Under the pieces are notes generated by a model, which did not search any database, had not been told where the DNA came from, and saw only the letters and a list, made by a program, of their open reading frames with translations. A program made the translations under genes and the position numbers. From Lysobacter sp. Root494 (GTDB lineage Bacteria > Pseudomonadota > Gammaproteobacteria > Xanthomonadales > Xanthomonadaceae), in assembly GCF_001427225.1 (NCBI RefSeq), contig NZ_LMFH01000008.1, forward strand, positions 186,001 to 250,000: DNA of 64,000 nt, written 5' to 3'. How positions within the stretch are numbered: the first letter of the stretch is position 1; every line of letters begins with the position of its first letter. Of this stretch, positions 10,814 through 19,709 are shown piece after piece.

Positions 10814-11456
10814 CGTCCGCCTCCGTCTGCGTACGGGCGGCCGTGCGCTGCGGTGCCGGCGACGCGCTCGGTGGCAGGTAGCCGTACAGGTCGAAGCTGA
10901 CGTCGAGGCCGCCCTGCATGTTGGTCTGGCCCGGACTGAAGAAGACGCGCTGGCCGAGCACGTTGAGGTTGCCGATGAAGAGCCGCGGCGTGCCGCCTTC
11001 GAGCGAGTGCAGCACGTTGGCGAGTTCCGGCGTACCGCAACGCAGTCGCACCTGCACGGTCACGCGCGGGTACTTCTCGCGCGAGGGTTCCTGCAGCGGC
11101 GAGCGGTTGGTGATCTCGCATGCGCGCCGGCCCGGGCTCGCCTGGGAGACGACGGTTTCCAGTCGCTGCACGAGCGCGGCAGTCGCCAGTTCGGGGCTGC
11201 GTTCGGGCAGGAAGCCCGGCGTGCGTGCGAGCTGCACCCGGGCCTGCTGCAATCGCTGCTGGACCAGCGGCGCCTGCTTGATCTGCATGCGCAGGCGCAG
11301 TTCGCGTTCGCGCGCGGTGTCGATGCGGTCGTCGACTGCGCGCATCGGCACGGTAAACCACGGATGGATCAGCACCGCATAGGCGAGCGCGAGCGCGGCC
11401 ACGAGCAGCCCCAGCGCGAGCCAGCGGTCGCGATTGCTCACCGGGACGTTACTCAT
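10803..11456 (-). CDS. gspM: GspM/XpsM, inner-membrane type II secretion protein
   Basis: 217 residues from ATG 11456 (MSNVPVSNRDRW); a 9-residue extension is possible. It is a bitopic protein with a membrane helix at about 11-32, a short heptad-rich stretch of Arg/Leu/Gln, and a C-terminal ferredoxin-like domain. It partners with GspL in anchoring the GspE ATPase to the membrane. It overlaps gspL by 8 bases and the XpsN-like gene by 11, indicating translational coupling. Sequence alone is weakly conserved; gene order makes the call firm. Confidence 0.87.
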   Translation of the reverse strand: MSNVPVSNRDRWLALGLLVAALALAYAVLIHPWFTVPMRAVDDRIDTARERELRLRMQIKQAPLVQQRLQQARVQLARTPGFLPERSPELATAALVQRLETVVSQASPGRRACEITNRSPLQEPSREKYPRVTVQVRLRCGTPELANVLHSLEGGTPRLFIGNLNVLGQRVFFSPGQTNMQGGLDVSFDLYGYLPPSASPAPQRTAARTQTEADDAL

Positions 11457-12621
11457 CGGTGCCGCCACCGGGTGTCTGCCCACGGGTGTCGGCCGGGCCG
11501 ATTTCGGCGGTGAGGGTGAAGCGGTCCTTGCGCGTGCCCGGATCGGTCTGCAACGCGCCGGCCAGGGCCGGCGAGCGCCACAGGCTGGAATCCTGGAGCC
11601 GGCCGATCAGGGCCGGTGCTTCGTTGCTCAAACCGATCAGGGTCAGGCGGTTGTCCTCGATGGCGAGCTTCTCCAGGTAAGTGCCATCGGGCAGGCGCCG
11701 GCTCAGTTCGTCCATCACTTCCACGGCGGTCGGACGCGCAGCGCGCGTGCGCTGCAAAAAGGCCTGGCCTTCGATCAGGTTCACCAGTTCCTGTTGCTGC
11801 GTGGCGGCGCGGCGCGCGGGAGCGGCTTCGCGTTCGACTTCGGCATCGAATGCATCCGCGGCGGCACGGCGATTCTCCAGCACGAGCCAGAGCGCAAGGC
11901 CGGTGGCGATGATCGCGACGGCGGCGAAGGCGAGGTTCCAGGTCTGCCACGGATCGCGGATGCTCTGCCGCTGCGATGGCGGCAACAGGTTGATCTGCAG
12001 CGGCGCACCATCGGGTCCGGCGACGTCGATGCCAGCGAGCGAAGGCGCGACCGGGCCGAGCGCCGCCAGCTGCGGATCGAGCGCAGCACGCGGCACGGCA
12101 ATGAGTTCCGCATCGATCGGGCCATCGCCTTCGCGACGCGCGATCACGCGGGCGTCGTAGGCGACCGCGTCGGCGGAAAACGGCGTCTGCCGTTCGATCT
12201 CGAAACCCACGACGTCGCGCAGGCGTTCGGCGGCAGCGGCAGGCAATGGCAGCCGCCGGCGCAATGAACTTCCCGCCGGCAGCAACAACCAGCGCGGCAG
12301 ATCGGAAAGACGAACCCCGAGCACCCGCGTCAGCGGATCGCCGGTGGTTTCCATTTCCTTCAATGAAGGAATGTTGCCGAGATCGCGGATCTCGTCGCCA
12401 CGCTGCAAACGCAGGCGCAGCACGTCGCCTTCGACCAGCAGCAACAGGCGGCCACGGTCCATGCCGAGCACCTGGCGCACGCGCGGCGGCAACCAGGACG
12501 CCAGCGACGAGCCCCACCACGCCAGAAAGCCGCCGGTGCCGGTCCTGAGCGTGGAACCGCTCAACCTGGCGCCGAAACGGCCCAGACGGTCCTGCAACCG
12601 CCCTGCTGCGGGTGTGCTCAT
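11449..12621 (-). CDS. gspL: GspL/XpsL, cytoplasmic-membrane type II secretion protein
   Basis: 390 residues. An actin-like/PilM-type cytoplasmic domain (about 50-215) is followed by a membrane helix (about 225-245, WNLAFAAVAIIATGLALWLV) and a PilN-like periplasmic domain. It recruits the GspE ATPase and pairs with GspM. The preceding gene, gspK, ends 46 bases upstream; the downstream gspM overlaps. No unusual features beyond a Gly/Trp-rich N-terminal stretch. Confidence 0.88.
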   Translation of the reverse strand: MSTPAAGRLQDRLGRFGARLSGSTLRTGTGGFLAWWGSSLASWLPPRVRQVLGMDRGRLLLLVEGDVLRLRLQRGDEIRDLGNIPSLKEMETTGDPLTRVLGVRLSDLPRWLLLPAGSSLRRRLPLPAAAAERLRDVVGFEIERQTPFSADAVAYDARVIARREGDGPIDAELIAVPRAALDPQLAALGPVAPSLAGIDVAGPDGAPLQINLLPPSQRQSIRDPWQTWNLAFAAVAIIATGLALWLVLENRRAAADAFDAEVEREAAPARRAATQQQELVNLIEGQAFLQRTRAARPTAVEVMDELSRRLPDGTYLEKLAIEDNRLTLIGLSNEAPALIGRLQDSSLWRSPALAGALQTDPGTRKDRFTLTAEIGPADTRGQTPGGGTDE

Positions 12622-12667
12622 CGCGGCGAAGCTCCTTCCTCCACTGGCTCAGGGATGCGGCAGGGCA

Positions 12668-13546
12668 TCAATCCCCTGCCTGCCAACGCAACGGTGTATA
12701 CGCCGAACCCGGCGTCGAACCGCCCGCCCGCACAACGGCCCGCAACACCGCCTCGCGACGATCGGCCAACTGCGCGCGGCTCTCAATACTATACGTACCG
12801 CTGCTGCCACCCACGAGCGAACCGCCATCGGGCAACGTCGGCGGTGGCAGTCCCGAAGCGGGATTCCACTGTTGCCTGCGCGCCACGACCTCGGCGCCGT
12901 CCATTCCCATCGCGTCGAGGACCTGCGCTGAAGCGAACGCCGGATCCGGGCGGACGCGGCCACTGAACACTGTCAGATGCGGTGCCATCTTCGCGTAAAG
13001 ATCGGGGGTGAAACCCATCACCTGTTCGAGTTCGGCGACGCTTTCGAACTCGCCGTCCTTGGCGCCATAGGGCAAGCCGGCGCTCGCGTAGTCCGCGTCT
13101 TCGCCGCCGCCCGCGGGCTGGGTGAGGCTGTCCGGGTCGCGCCAGTCCAGGATCGCCGCGGCAAGCTGCGCCGCCTTCTGCTGATCCGGCTCGAAGGCGC
13201 GGATGAATTGCGTCAGCAGCGCCGTGTCGGCCTGGTTGAGGTCGATCTTGCCGTTCTCGTCGACGATCTTCACTTCAACGCGCGCATTGCCGTAACGCCA
13301 GCGGTGCGTGCGGCCGTCGGGCAGCCACTGCAGGCGCGGCTCGGTGGCCGCGACGCGCGTCATCGCGTATTCGATGCCGGCGCGCGCGGCGTTCTCCGCG
13401 ACCAGGCCGCGCACGAGCACGCGTCCCTGCAGGTGTTCGGTGCGCGCGATCAGTGCGAAGGCGCCGACCAGCGCGGCGAGCAGCGCGATCAGCCACATCA
13501 CCAGCAGCAAGGCGGCGCCGTGTTGGATGGCGCGTATCTTCCTCAT
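12668..13546 (-). CDS. gspK: GspK, minor pseudopilin tip protein
   Basis: 292 residues. GspK caps the pseudopilus. The start at 13546 (MRKIRAIQHGAALLLVMWLIALL) gives a short leader and the class III signal G^AALLLV; unlike the other pseudopilins it lacks Glu at +5, as usual for GspK. The large globular domain contains DENGKIDLNQAD and a helix-hairpin-like segment. Its ATG overlaps the gspJ stop in an ATGA quartet, evidence for both the start and coupling. Confidence 0.92.
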   Translation of the reverse strand: MRKIRAIQHGAALLLVMWLIALLAALVGAFALIARTEHLQGRVLVRGLVAENAARAGIEYAMTRVAATEPRLQWLPDGRTHRWRYGNARVEVKIVDENGKIDLNQADTALLTQFIRAFEPDQQKAAQLAAAILDWRDPDSLTQPAGGGEDADYASAGLPYGAKDGEFESVAELEQVMGFTPDLYAKMAPHLTVFSGRVRPDPAFASAQVLDAMGMDGAEVVARRQQWNPASGLPPPTLPDGGSLVGGSSGTYSIESRAQLADRREAVLRAVVRAGGSTPGSAYTPLRWQAGD

Positions 13547-14175
13547 TGCGCTACCGGTACCGCGGCGCCCGTGGTGGTCATCGGCGCGAGCGGCAACGCG
13601 ACGATGACCGGCGGCCACGCCTCGCCGTCGCGGTCCTTCAGCGTGACTTCCACCATCAGCGGCAATTGCTCGGCGGTTTCCCACTTGTCGGTCCACTCAC
13701 CCAGGGTGCCGTCCTGCGCGTAGGCGCGGTAACGGAAGCTCGCCGATTCAAGCCCCTCGACGAGCACTTCCGGCGCGCGTTGCCCGTTCTCTTCGACGAC
13801 CTTGCCGGCGAGCACCATGTTGAGCGTGAGCGTGATGCGTTCGCCGCCGTCTTCGATGGCGAACTCGTGCAGATAGGGACCGCCGCGTCCGAGGTAATCG
13901 GGAAGGTCGGCGACGAAACGCATGCGATCGGGTTCGCCGATGAAGCGCTCCGCCATGCCGGTATCCGGCTCGAAATTGAAGGGCACCGGACGCGCGGCTT
14001 CGAGCCGCCGCCGCAGGAACCCCTCGACCGCGCGGACGCGTTCGCTGTGCGCGGCCATGCTCTCGCCGCGCTGCGTGGTTTTGGTCGCGGCACCGATGGT
14101 GGCGAATGCCAGGGTCAATCCGCCTGCAAGCAGCACTGTCGCGATCAACACTTCGATGAGGGTGAAACCACGCAT
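13543..14175 (-). CDS. gspJ: GspJ, minor pseudopilin
   Basis: 210 residues from ATG 14175, which has GGGGAG upstream. The prepilin signal is MRG^FTLIEVLIATVLL, with Glu +5. GspJ forms the I-J-K tip complex of the pseudopilus. Its stop overlaps the gspK start (ATGA). A longer in-frame extension up to 14331 would place about 52 residues before the prepilin site and is rejected. Confidence 0.92.
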   Translation of the reverse strand: MRGFTLIEVLIATVLLAGGLTLAFATIGAATKTTQRGESMAAHSERVRAVEGFLRRRLEAARPVPFNFEPDTGMAERFIGEPDRMRFVADLPDYLGRGGPYLHEFAIEDGGERITLTLNMVLAGKVVEENGQRAPEVLVEGLESASFRYRAYAQDGTLGEWTDKWETAEQLPLMVEVTLKDRDGEAWPPVIVALPLAPMTTTGAAVPVAQ

Positions 14176-14243
14176 GGTTCCACTCCCCGTCCTTGCGAGG
14201 ACAAAGCCGTCGCCACGGCGTGCGCCAATGAATAGCCGGCGCT

Positions 14244-14657
14244 TCACTGCCCGACCTCTACACCTGCGCCCGGTGCCATCAACCGCAACGTGCGCAACAA
14301 CAGGCGTTCGCGCGGACCGCCCTCGCCCCACTCGATGCCCAGGCGCACTTCGAGCAGTTGTGGCGCGGAAGGATCGTCCATTGCATCCGCGGGCTTGAGC
14401 GGATCATTCCAGCGCTGCACGTCCAGTGCCCAGCGGTAACGGCCGTCTTCGAATTCGCCGTCGGTGCGGCCCGGTTTGAGGGCTTCGCCCACGCCGACCT
14501 GCGCCATCACCGATTGCGCGTACAGCGCGGCGCGTCCGGTATCGGCTGAACCACGCACCTGCCGCGCGGCCCCCGACAACGTGCCGAGCAGCAGTGTCAG
14601 CGCAGCCGCCAGCAGCGCGAAGGCGACGATCACTTCGATCAGCGTGTAGCCCCGCAT
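14244..14657 (-). CDS. gspI: GspI, minor pseudopilin
   Basis: 137 residues from ATG 14657: MRG^YTLIEVIVAFALL, a canonical prepilin site. That ATG has no visible Shine-Dalgarno sequence. An in-frame ATG at 14747 overlaps the gspH stop as ATGA, which suggests coupled initiation there, but it would create a 33-residue leader, longer than usual. The shorter form is preferred on family grounds. It is followed by a 68-bp gap before gspJ. Confidence 0.86.
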   Translation of the reverse strand: MRGYTLIEVIVAFALLAAALTLLLGTLSGAARQVRGSADTGRAALYAQSVMAQVGVGEALKPGRTDGEFEDGRYRWALDVQRWNDPLKPADAMDDPSAPQLLEVRLGIEWGEGGPRERLLLRTLRLMAPGAGVEVGQ

Positions 14658-14743
14658 CGAGGAAGGGCCCGTCGCGAAGATGCGGGCGTCGCCGGCACGG
14701 GTTGCGCAATCCGGCAGCCGATGGCTTGCTTGGGCTGTGCCCG

Positions 14744-15199
14744 TCATGGTTCAACCCGTCCGCGGCGCAGCCGCACTTCGCCGGTGAGCCAGGTCACCTC
14801 GACGTTCATCGCTGCCTTCTTCGCGCTCAGCTGTACGCGGCCGCCGGTCGACGCACCATCGGGAAAGAACACGATCGCGCCTTCGCCGCGGCGCGGCTGC
14901 ACTTCGCGCGCGCCGGTGAAGCGGATGCCGAGCTTTTCGGGAATCTCACCATGGCGGTTGTTGGGCGCCGTCCAGGTGCGCGCTTCCGGATCGATGGTGA
15001 AGCGCTGCGGCTTGCCCGTCGCGATCGCCTGCGTGCGTGTGTAGCGCAGTTGCGCGGTGATCTGTTTCGCCTCGCTGCGCAGCTGCATGCCAGCGAAGCC
15101 GCCGGTCATCGCGCCGGCGGCGAGCACGCTGATCGCGGCCAGCAGTGCGATCACCAGCAGCATTTCCAGCAATGAGACGCCGCGGTGCCTGCGATGCAT
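14744..15199 (-). CDS. gspH: GspH, minor pseudopilin
   Basis: 151 residues. The leader MHRRHRG is followed by VSLLEMLLVIALLAAISVL (prepilin cleavage after Gly7, Glu +5). The C-terminal domain is the small GspH beta-fold with the FFPDGASTGGRVQL block. It lies 35 bases after gspG and overlaps the possible upstream start of gspI. Confidence 0.91.
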   Translation of the reverse strand: MHRRHRGVSLLEMLLVIALLAAISVLAAGAMTGGFAGMQLRSEAKQITAQLRYTRTQAIATGKPQRFTIDPEARTWTAPNNRHGEIPEKLGIRFTGAREVQPRRGEGAIVFFPDGASTGGRVQLSAKKAAMNVEVTWLTGEVRLRRGRVEP

Positions 15200-15234
15200 G
15201 GGCCGGCTCGTGCACGGGTCCGGGTGGACGCCGC

Positions 15235-15669
15235 TTATTCGTACTTGAAATCGGCGTCGACGCTGGTACCGCCCGGCTTGCCATCCTTGCCCAGGAAGAC
15301 CAGGTCGAAGTCGCCGTTTTCGCCCGGCACGCGATATTCGTACGCGTGGCCGAACGGATCCTTCAGTTCCGCCGCCTTCGCGTACGGGCCGAGCCAGCCG
15401 CTGGCATCGCCCGGCGCGGTGACGAGCTCGTCGAGCGAGTTCGGCAGGCGCCCGGTGTCCATGCGGAACGATTCGACCTTGCCGGCGAGCGTCTGCACCG
15501 CGGACTTGCCGAGGTTGTAGTCGCCGCGATCCTTGCCGCCGATCACGCGGCTGCCGACAAAGGTCAGCACCGCGCCAATCAGCACGATCACGATGATGAT
15601 CTCGATCAGGCTCATGCCGCTTTGGCGGCGTGCGGCGGAGAAACTCGGGTTGGAACGCAGGTTACGCAT
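15235..15669 (-). CDS. gspG: GspG, major pseudopilin
   Basis: 144 residues. GspG polymerises into the pseudopilus shaft. The leader is 18 residues ending in Gly, then MSLIEIIIVIVLIGAVL (Glu +5). The family block DTGRLPNSLDEL, the aromatic WLGPYAK and the C-terminal calcium-site region (DFDLVFLGKDGKPGG) are all present. It lies 204 bases downstream of gspF; that gap contains the repeat element at 15784-15879. Confidence 0.95.
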   Translation of the reverse strand: MRNLRSNPSFSAARRQSGMSLIEIIIVIVLIGAVLTFVGSRVIGGKDRGDYNLGKSAVQTLAGKVESFRMDTGRLPNSLDELVTAPGDASGWLGPYAKAAELKDPFGHAYEYRVPGENGDFDLVFLGKDGKPGGTSVDADFKYE

Positions 15670-15783
15670 GGTCTAGGTCCACTGAGAGGTTGTTTGGGAG
15701 CCGGGCCCGCGGCTGGTCGTCAATGGTAGAGGACGGAAGCTTCGTGCCGGCCTACGCGTTTTCGCTCCGGTTACATGACCGCC

Positions 15784-15879
15784 GCCTTCCATGGCGCAAC
15801 ATATCGCCGCTCCGGATCGCCCGGCCGGCCATCCCTGGCCGTGTGTTCGCGGCCGCAGCCTAAACGCGGCCGCTCACCC
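15784..15879. repeat. Palindromic 3'-end element overlapping the gspF stop codon (copy 1)
   Basis: This block contains two GCGGCCGC octamers (15849-15856 and 15866-15873) that can pair with each other, plus a GGCCATCCCTGGCC hairpin. The gspF stop (TGA, complement of 15874-15876) lies inside it. A closely matching copy, with an extra internal hairpin, overlaps the xerD stop at 27881-27996. It sits between gspF and gspG, so it is transcribed within the operon. Confidence 0.75.
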
Positions 15880-17091
15880 AATGGCATTCGTCAGGTCATA
15901 CAGCGGCAACAGCACCGACATCACCACCACGCCGATCACCACCGCCAGTACCACGGTGACGATGGGCACCAGCGCGGCGAGCATGCGGTCGAGGCTCAGT
16001 GCGGTTTCCTGCTCGAAGGTCTCCGCGGTCTTCACCAGCATCGTGTCCAGCGCGCCGGATTCCTCGCCTACCGAAATCATCTGCAGCGCCAGGCGTGGAA
16101 ACCGCTTTCCGCGCGCCAGGGCCGTAGAGAACGCCACGCCGTTCTTCACTTCATTCGCGGCAGTTTCGACATCGGCGGCCAGCACGCGGTTCCCGAGCAC
16201 GTTGCGGCCGATGCCCAAGGCGGTCAGCAGCGGTACGCCGTTGCGCACCAGCGTGCCGAGCGTACGCGCAAGGCGCGCGGTTTCGACCTTGGCGACGAGG
16301 GGCCCGGCGAACCTGCGCTCCAGCAGCCACGCATCGAACTTTTCCCTGAACACGGGATCGCGGCGCTTCCGATCGAACCACCAAACGCCTGCGGCCGGAA
16401 CGAGCAGCAGCAGGAACCACCAGTCGCGTACGAACAGGCCGATGCCGAGCACGATCTTCGTGAACAACGGCAGCTCCGCATCGAGGCTTTCGTACATGAG
16501 CGCGAATTGCGGCACGACATAACCGAGCAGGAACAGCAGGCTCAGGCCCACCATCGCCAGCAGGATCGCGGGGTAGATCAGCGCGTTGATGATGCGGCCC
16601 TGCAGCGCGCGCGAGCGCTCCAGGTAATCCGCCAGGCGCGAGAGCGTCTCGTGCAGGCTGCCGCCGGCCTCACCCGCGCGCACCATGTTCACGTACAGCC
16701 GCGAGAACGTGCCGTGCTGGCGATCGAGCGCCGTCGACAGCGAACTGCCGCCACGCACCGCATCGCGTATGTCCGAAATCGTGCGCTTGGCGGTTTCGTC
16801 CTCGGGCAGCTCGAGCAGGATGCCCAGCGCGCGATCGAGCGGCTGTCCGGCACCCAGCAATGTTGCGAGCTGCTGGGTGAACTGCACGAGGCGCGCGCCG
16901 GCGAAAGGCTTGGCCTTGAACAGGTTTTTCCAGATCGCCGCGCCACGGGCCTCGCTGGCGAGCCTGGCTTCGACTGGCAGATGCCCCTGCTCCTGCAGGC
17001 GCGCGATCACCTCGCCGTCGCTGGCCGCTTCCATCTGGCCGTCGAGCAGCTCGCCTCGGGAGTTCAGTGCCTGATAGTGGTACAGCGGCAT
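15874..17091 (-). CDS. gspF: GspF, inner-membrane platform protein
   Basis: 405 residues, the family length. It is a polytopic core protein that couples the ATPase to pseudopilus assembly. Two GspF domains (about 70-195 and 272-395) each end with hydrophobic helices (for example YPAILLAMVGLSLLFLLGYVV). The start at 17091 gives the conserved MPLYHYQALNSRGELLDG N-terminus; the extension to 17229 is rejected. It begins 4 bases after the gspE stop. The final codons lie inside the repeat described at 15784-15879. Confidence 0.95.
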   Translation of the reverse strand: MPLYHYQALNSRGELLDGQMEAASDGEVIARLQEQGHLPVEARLASEARGAAIWKNLFKAKPFAGARLVQFTQQLATLLGAGQPLDRALGILLELPEDETAKRTISDIRDAVRGGSSLSTALDRQHGTFSRLYVNMVRAGEAGGSLHETLSRLADYLERSRALQGRIINALIYPAILLAMVGLSLLFLLGYVVPQFALMYESLDAELPLFTKIVLGIGLFVRDWWFLLLLVPAAGVWWFDRKRRDPVFREKFDAWLLERRFAGPLVAKVETARLARTLGTLVRNGVPLLTALGIGRNVLGNRVLAADVETAANEVKNGVAFSTALARGKRFPRLALQMISVGEESGALDTMLVKTAETFEQETALSLDRMLAALVPIVTVVLAVVIGVVVMSVLLPLYDLTNAIG

Positions 17092-17095
17092 GCGA

Positions 17096-18814
17096 TCAGG
17101 CGTCCTCGGTGACGCGCAACACTTCCTCGATCGTTGTTTCGCCCGCGAGCGCCTTGACGATGCCGTCCTCGTACATCGTGCGCATGCCGTGCTGGCGCGC
17201 GATCTGTTCGATTTCTCCCATTCCTGCATGACGCATCACGGCGCGGCGCAACTCGTCGTTCATGACGAGGAATTCCATGATCGTGGTGCGACCGAGGTAA
17301 CCCGTCGGCGCAAGCGCCGATCCGCGCGGGCGATACAGATGGATGTCGCCTTCCGGCTGATAGCGGCGCAGGTTGAACTTTTCGATTTCCTCGGGTGATG
17401 CGGGATAACGCTCCGCGTGCGTGGATTCGAGGCGGCGCACGAGGCGCTGTCCCAGGATGCCGTTGATCGTCGAGGTGAGCAGGTAGTCCTCGACGCCCAT
17501 GTCGAGCAGTCGCGTGATGCCACCCGCCGCGTTGTTGGTGTGGAGCGTCGACAGCACGAGGTGGCCGGTGAGTGCGGACTGGATCGCGATACGCGCGGTT
17601 TCGAGGTCGCGCATTTCGCCGATCATGATGATGTCCGGGTCCTGGCGGACGATCGAACGCAAGGCGTGGGCGAAGTCGAGGCCGATCTGCGGCTTGGCCT
17701 GGATCTGGTTGATGCCTTCGATCTGGTATTCGACCGGATCCTCGACGGTGATGATCTTGACGTCGGGCGTGTTGAGTTTGCTCAGCGCGGTGTACAGCGT
17801 GGTCGTCTTGCCCGAACCGGTCGGACCCGTCACCAGCAGGATGCCGTGCGGCTGGTCGAGCACGTGCTGGAACTGCGGCAGGAAGTGGTCGGTGAAACCG
17901 AGCTTCTTGAAATCGAACACGACGGTTTCGCGATCGAGCAGTCGCATCACCACCGATTCGCCGTGCGAGGTCGGCATGGTGCTGACGCGCAGGTCGAGTT
18001 CCTTGCCTTGCACGCGCAGCATGATGCGGCCGTCCTGCGGCAGGCGGCGCTCGGCGATGTTGAGCTTCGCCATGATCTTGACGCGCGAAATTACTGCTGC
18101 GGTGAGGTTCGCCGGCGGCGATTCGCCTTCCTCGAGCACGCCGTCGATGCGATAGCGCACCTTCAGGCGATTCTCGAACGGCTCGATGTGGATGTCCGAC
18201 GCGCGCAGTTCGACCGCGCGCTGGATGACGAGGTTGACCAGGCGGATGACCGGTGCTTCGGAAGCGAGATCGCGCAGGTGCTCGACATCCTCGATGTCGC
18301 CGCTGCCCTCGCCTTCCGCGGTTTCCACGATCGCGCCCATCGCGCTGCGGCCCTGGCCATGCCAGCGCTCGACGAGGTCATCGATCTCCGAGCGCAGCGC
18401 CACGATCGGCCGCACTTCGCGCTGGGTCGCCAGGCGAACGGCGTCCAGCAGGTAGGCGTCCTGCGGATCGGCCATCAGCACGTCCACGCTACGCTCGGTC
18501 TCGGCGACCGGGCAGACGTGGAACTGCTTCATGAACTTGGTGGTGAGCGCGACGCCTTCCGGCGGCAGTTCGGGCGCGTCCTTGGCGCTGACCAGCGGCA
18601 GGTCGAGCACCGTGGCGACGGTTTCGGCGTGGTCTCGTTCGGAAACCAAGCCGAGCCGGGCCAGCAGCGAAAGCAGGCTCCCGCCTGCTTCCTCCTGCAG
18701 GCGGCGCGCGCGGGCGAGGTCGGCGTCCTTCAACCGGCCTTTTTCCAGCAACGCGGCGACGATGCGCTCGTCGGTGCCGGGATCGATGCTCGTGTCATTG
18801 GCGACTGCGTTCAC
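17096..18814 (-). CDS. gspE: GspE/XpsE, type II secretion ATPase
   Basis: 572 residues. It is the cytoplasmic hexameric ATPase that powers pseudopilus assembly. The N1E domain (about 15-150) binds GspL. The catalytic domain shows Walker A GPTGSGKT near residue 330, Asp boxes, Walker B near 395 (DIIMIGEMRD) and a His box. The four-cysteine zinc subdomain found near the C-terminus of most GspE proteins is absent: the FNLRRYQPEGDIHLYRPRG stretch has no cysteine, and the protein appears to have a single Cys. It is the first gene of the minus-strand operon; a promoter would lie in the 128-bp gap shared with the divergent LuxR-type gene. Confidence 0.95.
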   Translation of the reverse strand: MNAVANDTSIDPGTDERIVAALLEKGRLKDADLARARRLQEEAGGSLLSLLARLGLVSERDHAETVATVLDLPLVSAKDAPELPPEGVALTTKFMKQFHVCPVAETERSVDVLMADPQDAYLLDAVRLATQREVRPIVALRSEIDDLVERWHGQGRSAMGAIVETAEGEGSGDIEDVEHLRDLASEAPVIRLVNLVIQRAVELRASDIHIEPFENRLKVRYRIDGVLEEGESPPANLTAAVISRVKIMAKLNIAERRLPQDGRIMLRVQGKELDLRVSTMPTSHGESVVMRLLDRETVVFDFKKLGFTDHFLPQFQHVLDQPHGILLVTGPTGSGKTTTLYTALSKLNTPDVKIITVEDPVEYQIEGINQIQAKPQIGLDFAHALRSIVRQDPDIIMIGEMRDLETARIAIQSALTGHLVLSTLHTNNAAGGITRLLDMGVEDYLLTSTINGILGQRLVRRLESTHAERYPASPEEIEKFNLRRYQPEGDIHLYRPRGSALAPTGYLGRTTIMEFLVMNDELRRAVMRHAGMGEIEQIARQHGMRTMYEDGIVKALAGETTIEEVLRVTEDA

Positions 18815-18942
18815 TTTCGTCGCTCTCCGCGTGAGGCACCGACTTTAACAGTTGCCGGGATTACAACGTGACACGGGCCGCGGCGCGGTCGCGACCACCT
18901 GCGCGGCGCGGTATCGTCCGCAGGACTGCGCGAGGGGACGCG

Positions 18943-19602
18943 ATGGACAACAGCACACCATCCGGACAGGACGAGCGACGGATACGACGCGAGCGCAACG
19001 CGGACCAGCTGCGCTGGATCGCCCAGGCGCGCAGCCTGGCTGCCGCACTCGATCTGCTGCAACAACCCATCGCCCTGCTTCTGCCAGGTGAGCCGATCCG
19101 CGTGTGGCACGCGAATGCCGCCGCGCGCCATTGGTTCAGCAGCCAGCCGCACCTCCGCCTGCGCGATGGCGCCTTGCTCGCGGGTCCCCCCGTTGCGCCG
19201 GCGTTGGCCGAAGCGATCGCGCACGCACGCGTGCTCGGCCCGGGCCACGCGCATCAGGCGAACCTCTCATCACCGTCCGAAACCACGACGGCGACGTTGC
19301 AGGTCCTCGAATTCGGCGCGTCGAGTGACCTGCCGGTAACCGACGTGCTGATGCTGACCCTGCATCCGTCCGCGTCGGTCGAGCGCGGCCTGCACCGCCT
19401 GTGCCGCGAATTCCAGCTCACTCGCAAGGAGGCCGAAACCGCGGTTGGCCTCTACTCCATGGGATCGATCGACGAACTGGCCCGCTGCAACGGCAAGTCG
19501 GTGCATACCGTTCGCACCCAGCTCAAGGCCGCGATGCAGAAGACCGGCACCCACACCCAGGCCGGGCTGGTGGCGCTGGTCGCGAACCGGTTGGCGGCCT
19601 GA
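18943..19602 (+). CDS. LuxR-type helix-turn-helix regulator
   Basis: 219 residues from ATG 18943, preceded by GAGGGGA. The C-terminus (about 155-215) is a LuxR/NarL-type HTH: LTRKEAETAVGLYSMGSIDELA, then SVHTVRTQLKAAMQKTGTHTQ as recognition helix region. The N-terminal two thirds is a PAS-like or other small ligand domain with no receiver Asp, so it is not a standard response regulator. It is divergent from the type II operon and 107 bp upstream of the HYR/PxKF gene. Control of one or both neighbours is an inference from position. Confidence 0.82.
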   Translation: MDNSTPSGQDERRIRRERNADQLRWIAQARSLAAALDLLQQPIALLLPGEPIRVWHANAAARHWFSSQPHLRLRDGALLAGPPVAPALAEAIAHARVLGPGHAHQANLSSPSETTTATLQVLEFGASSDLPVTDVLMLTLHPSASVERGLHRLCREFQLTRKEAETAVGLYSMGSIDELARCNGKSVHTVRTQLKAAMQKTGTHTQAGLVALVANRLAA

Positions 19603-19622
19603 ACCCACCGCTCGCCGGCATC

Positions 19623-19641
19623 TACCCCAGATGGGTGATGA
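19623..19641 (+). promoter_or_regulatory. Candidate operator upstream of the HYR/PxKF gene
   Basis: An imperfect inverted repeat (ACCCCAGATGGGTGATGA) ends 68 bases before the ATG at 19710. A similar sequence (ACCC-N4-GGGTGATTA) ends 62 bases before the TIR gene start at 31359. It is presented as a possible regulatory site only. Confidence 0.3.
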
Positions 19642-19709
19642 CGGGCATCGAGTGCGCGCCCAGCTTTATTGGACCGGCGCAAAGGGGAGCGCCATACAGG
19701 GGGTTCACC

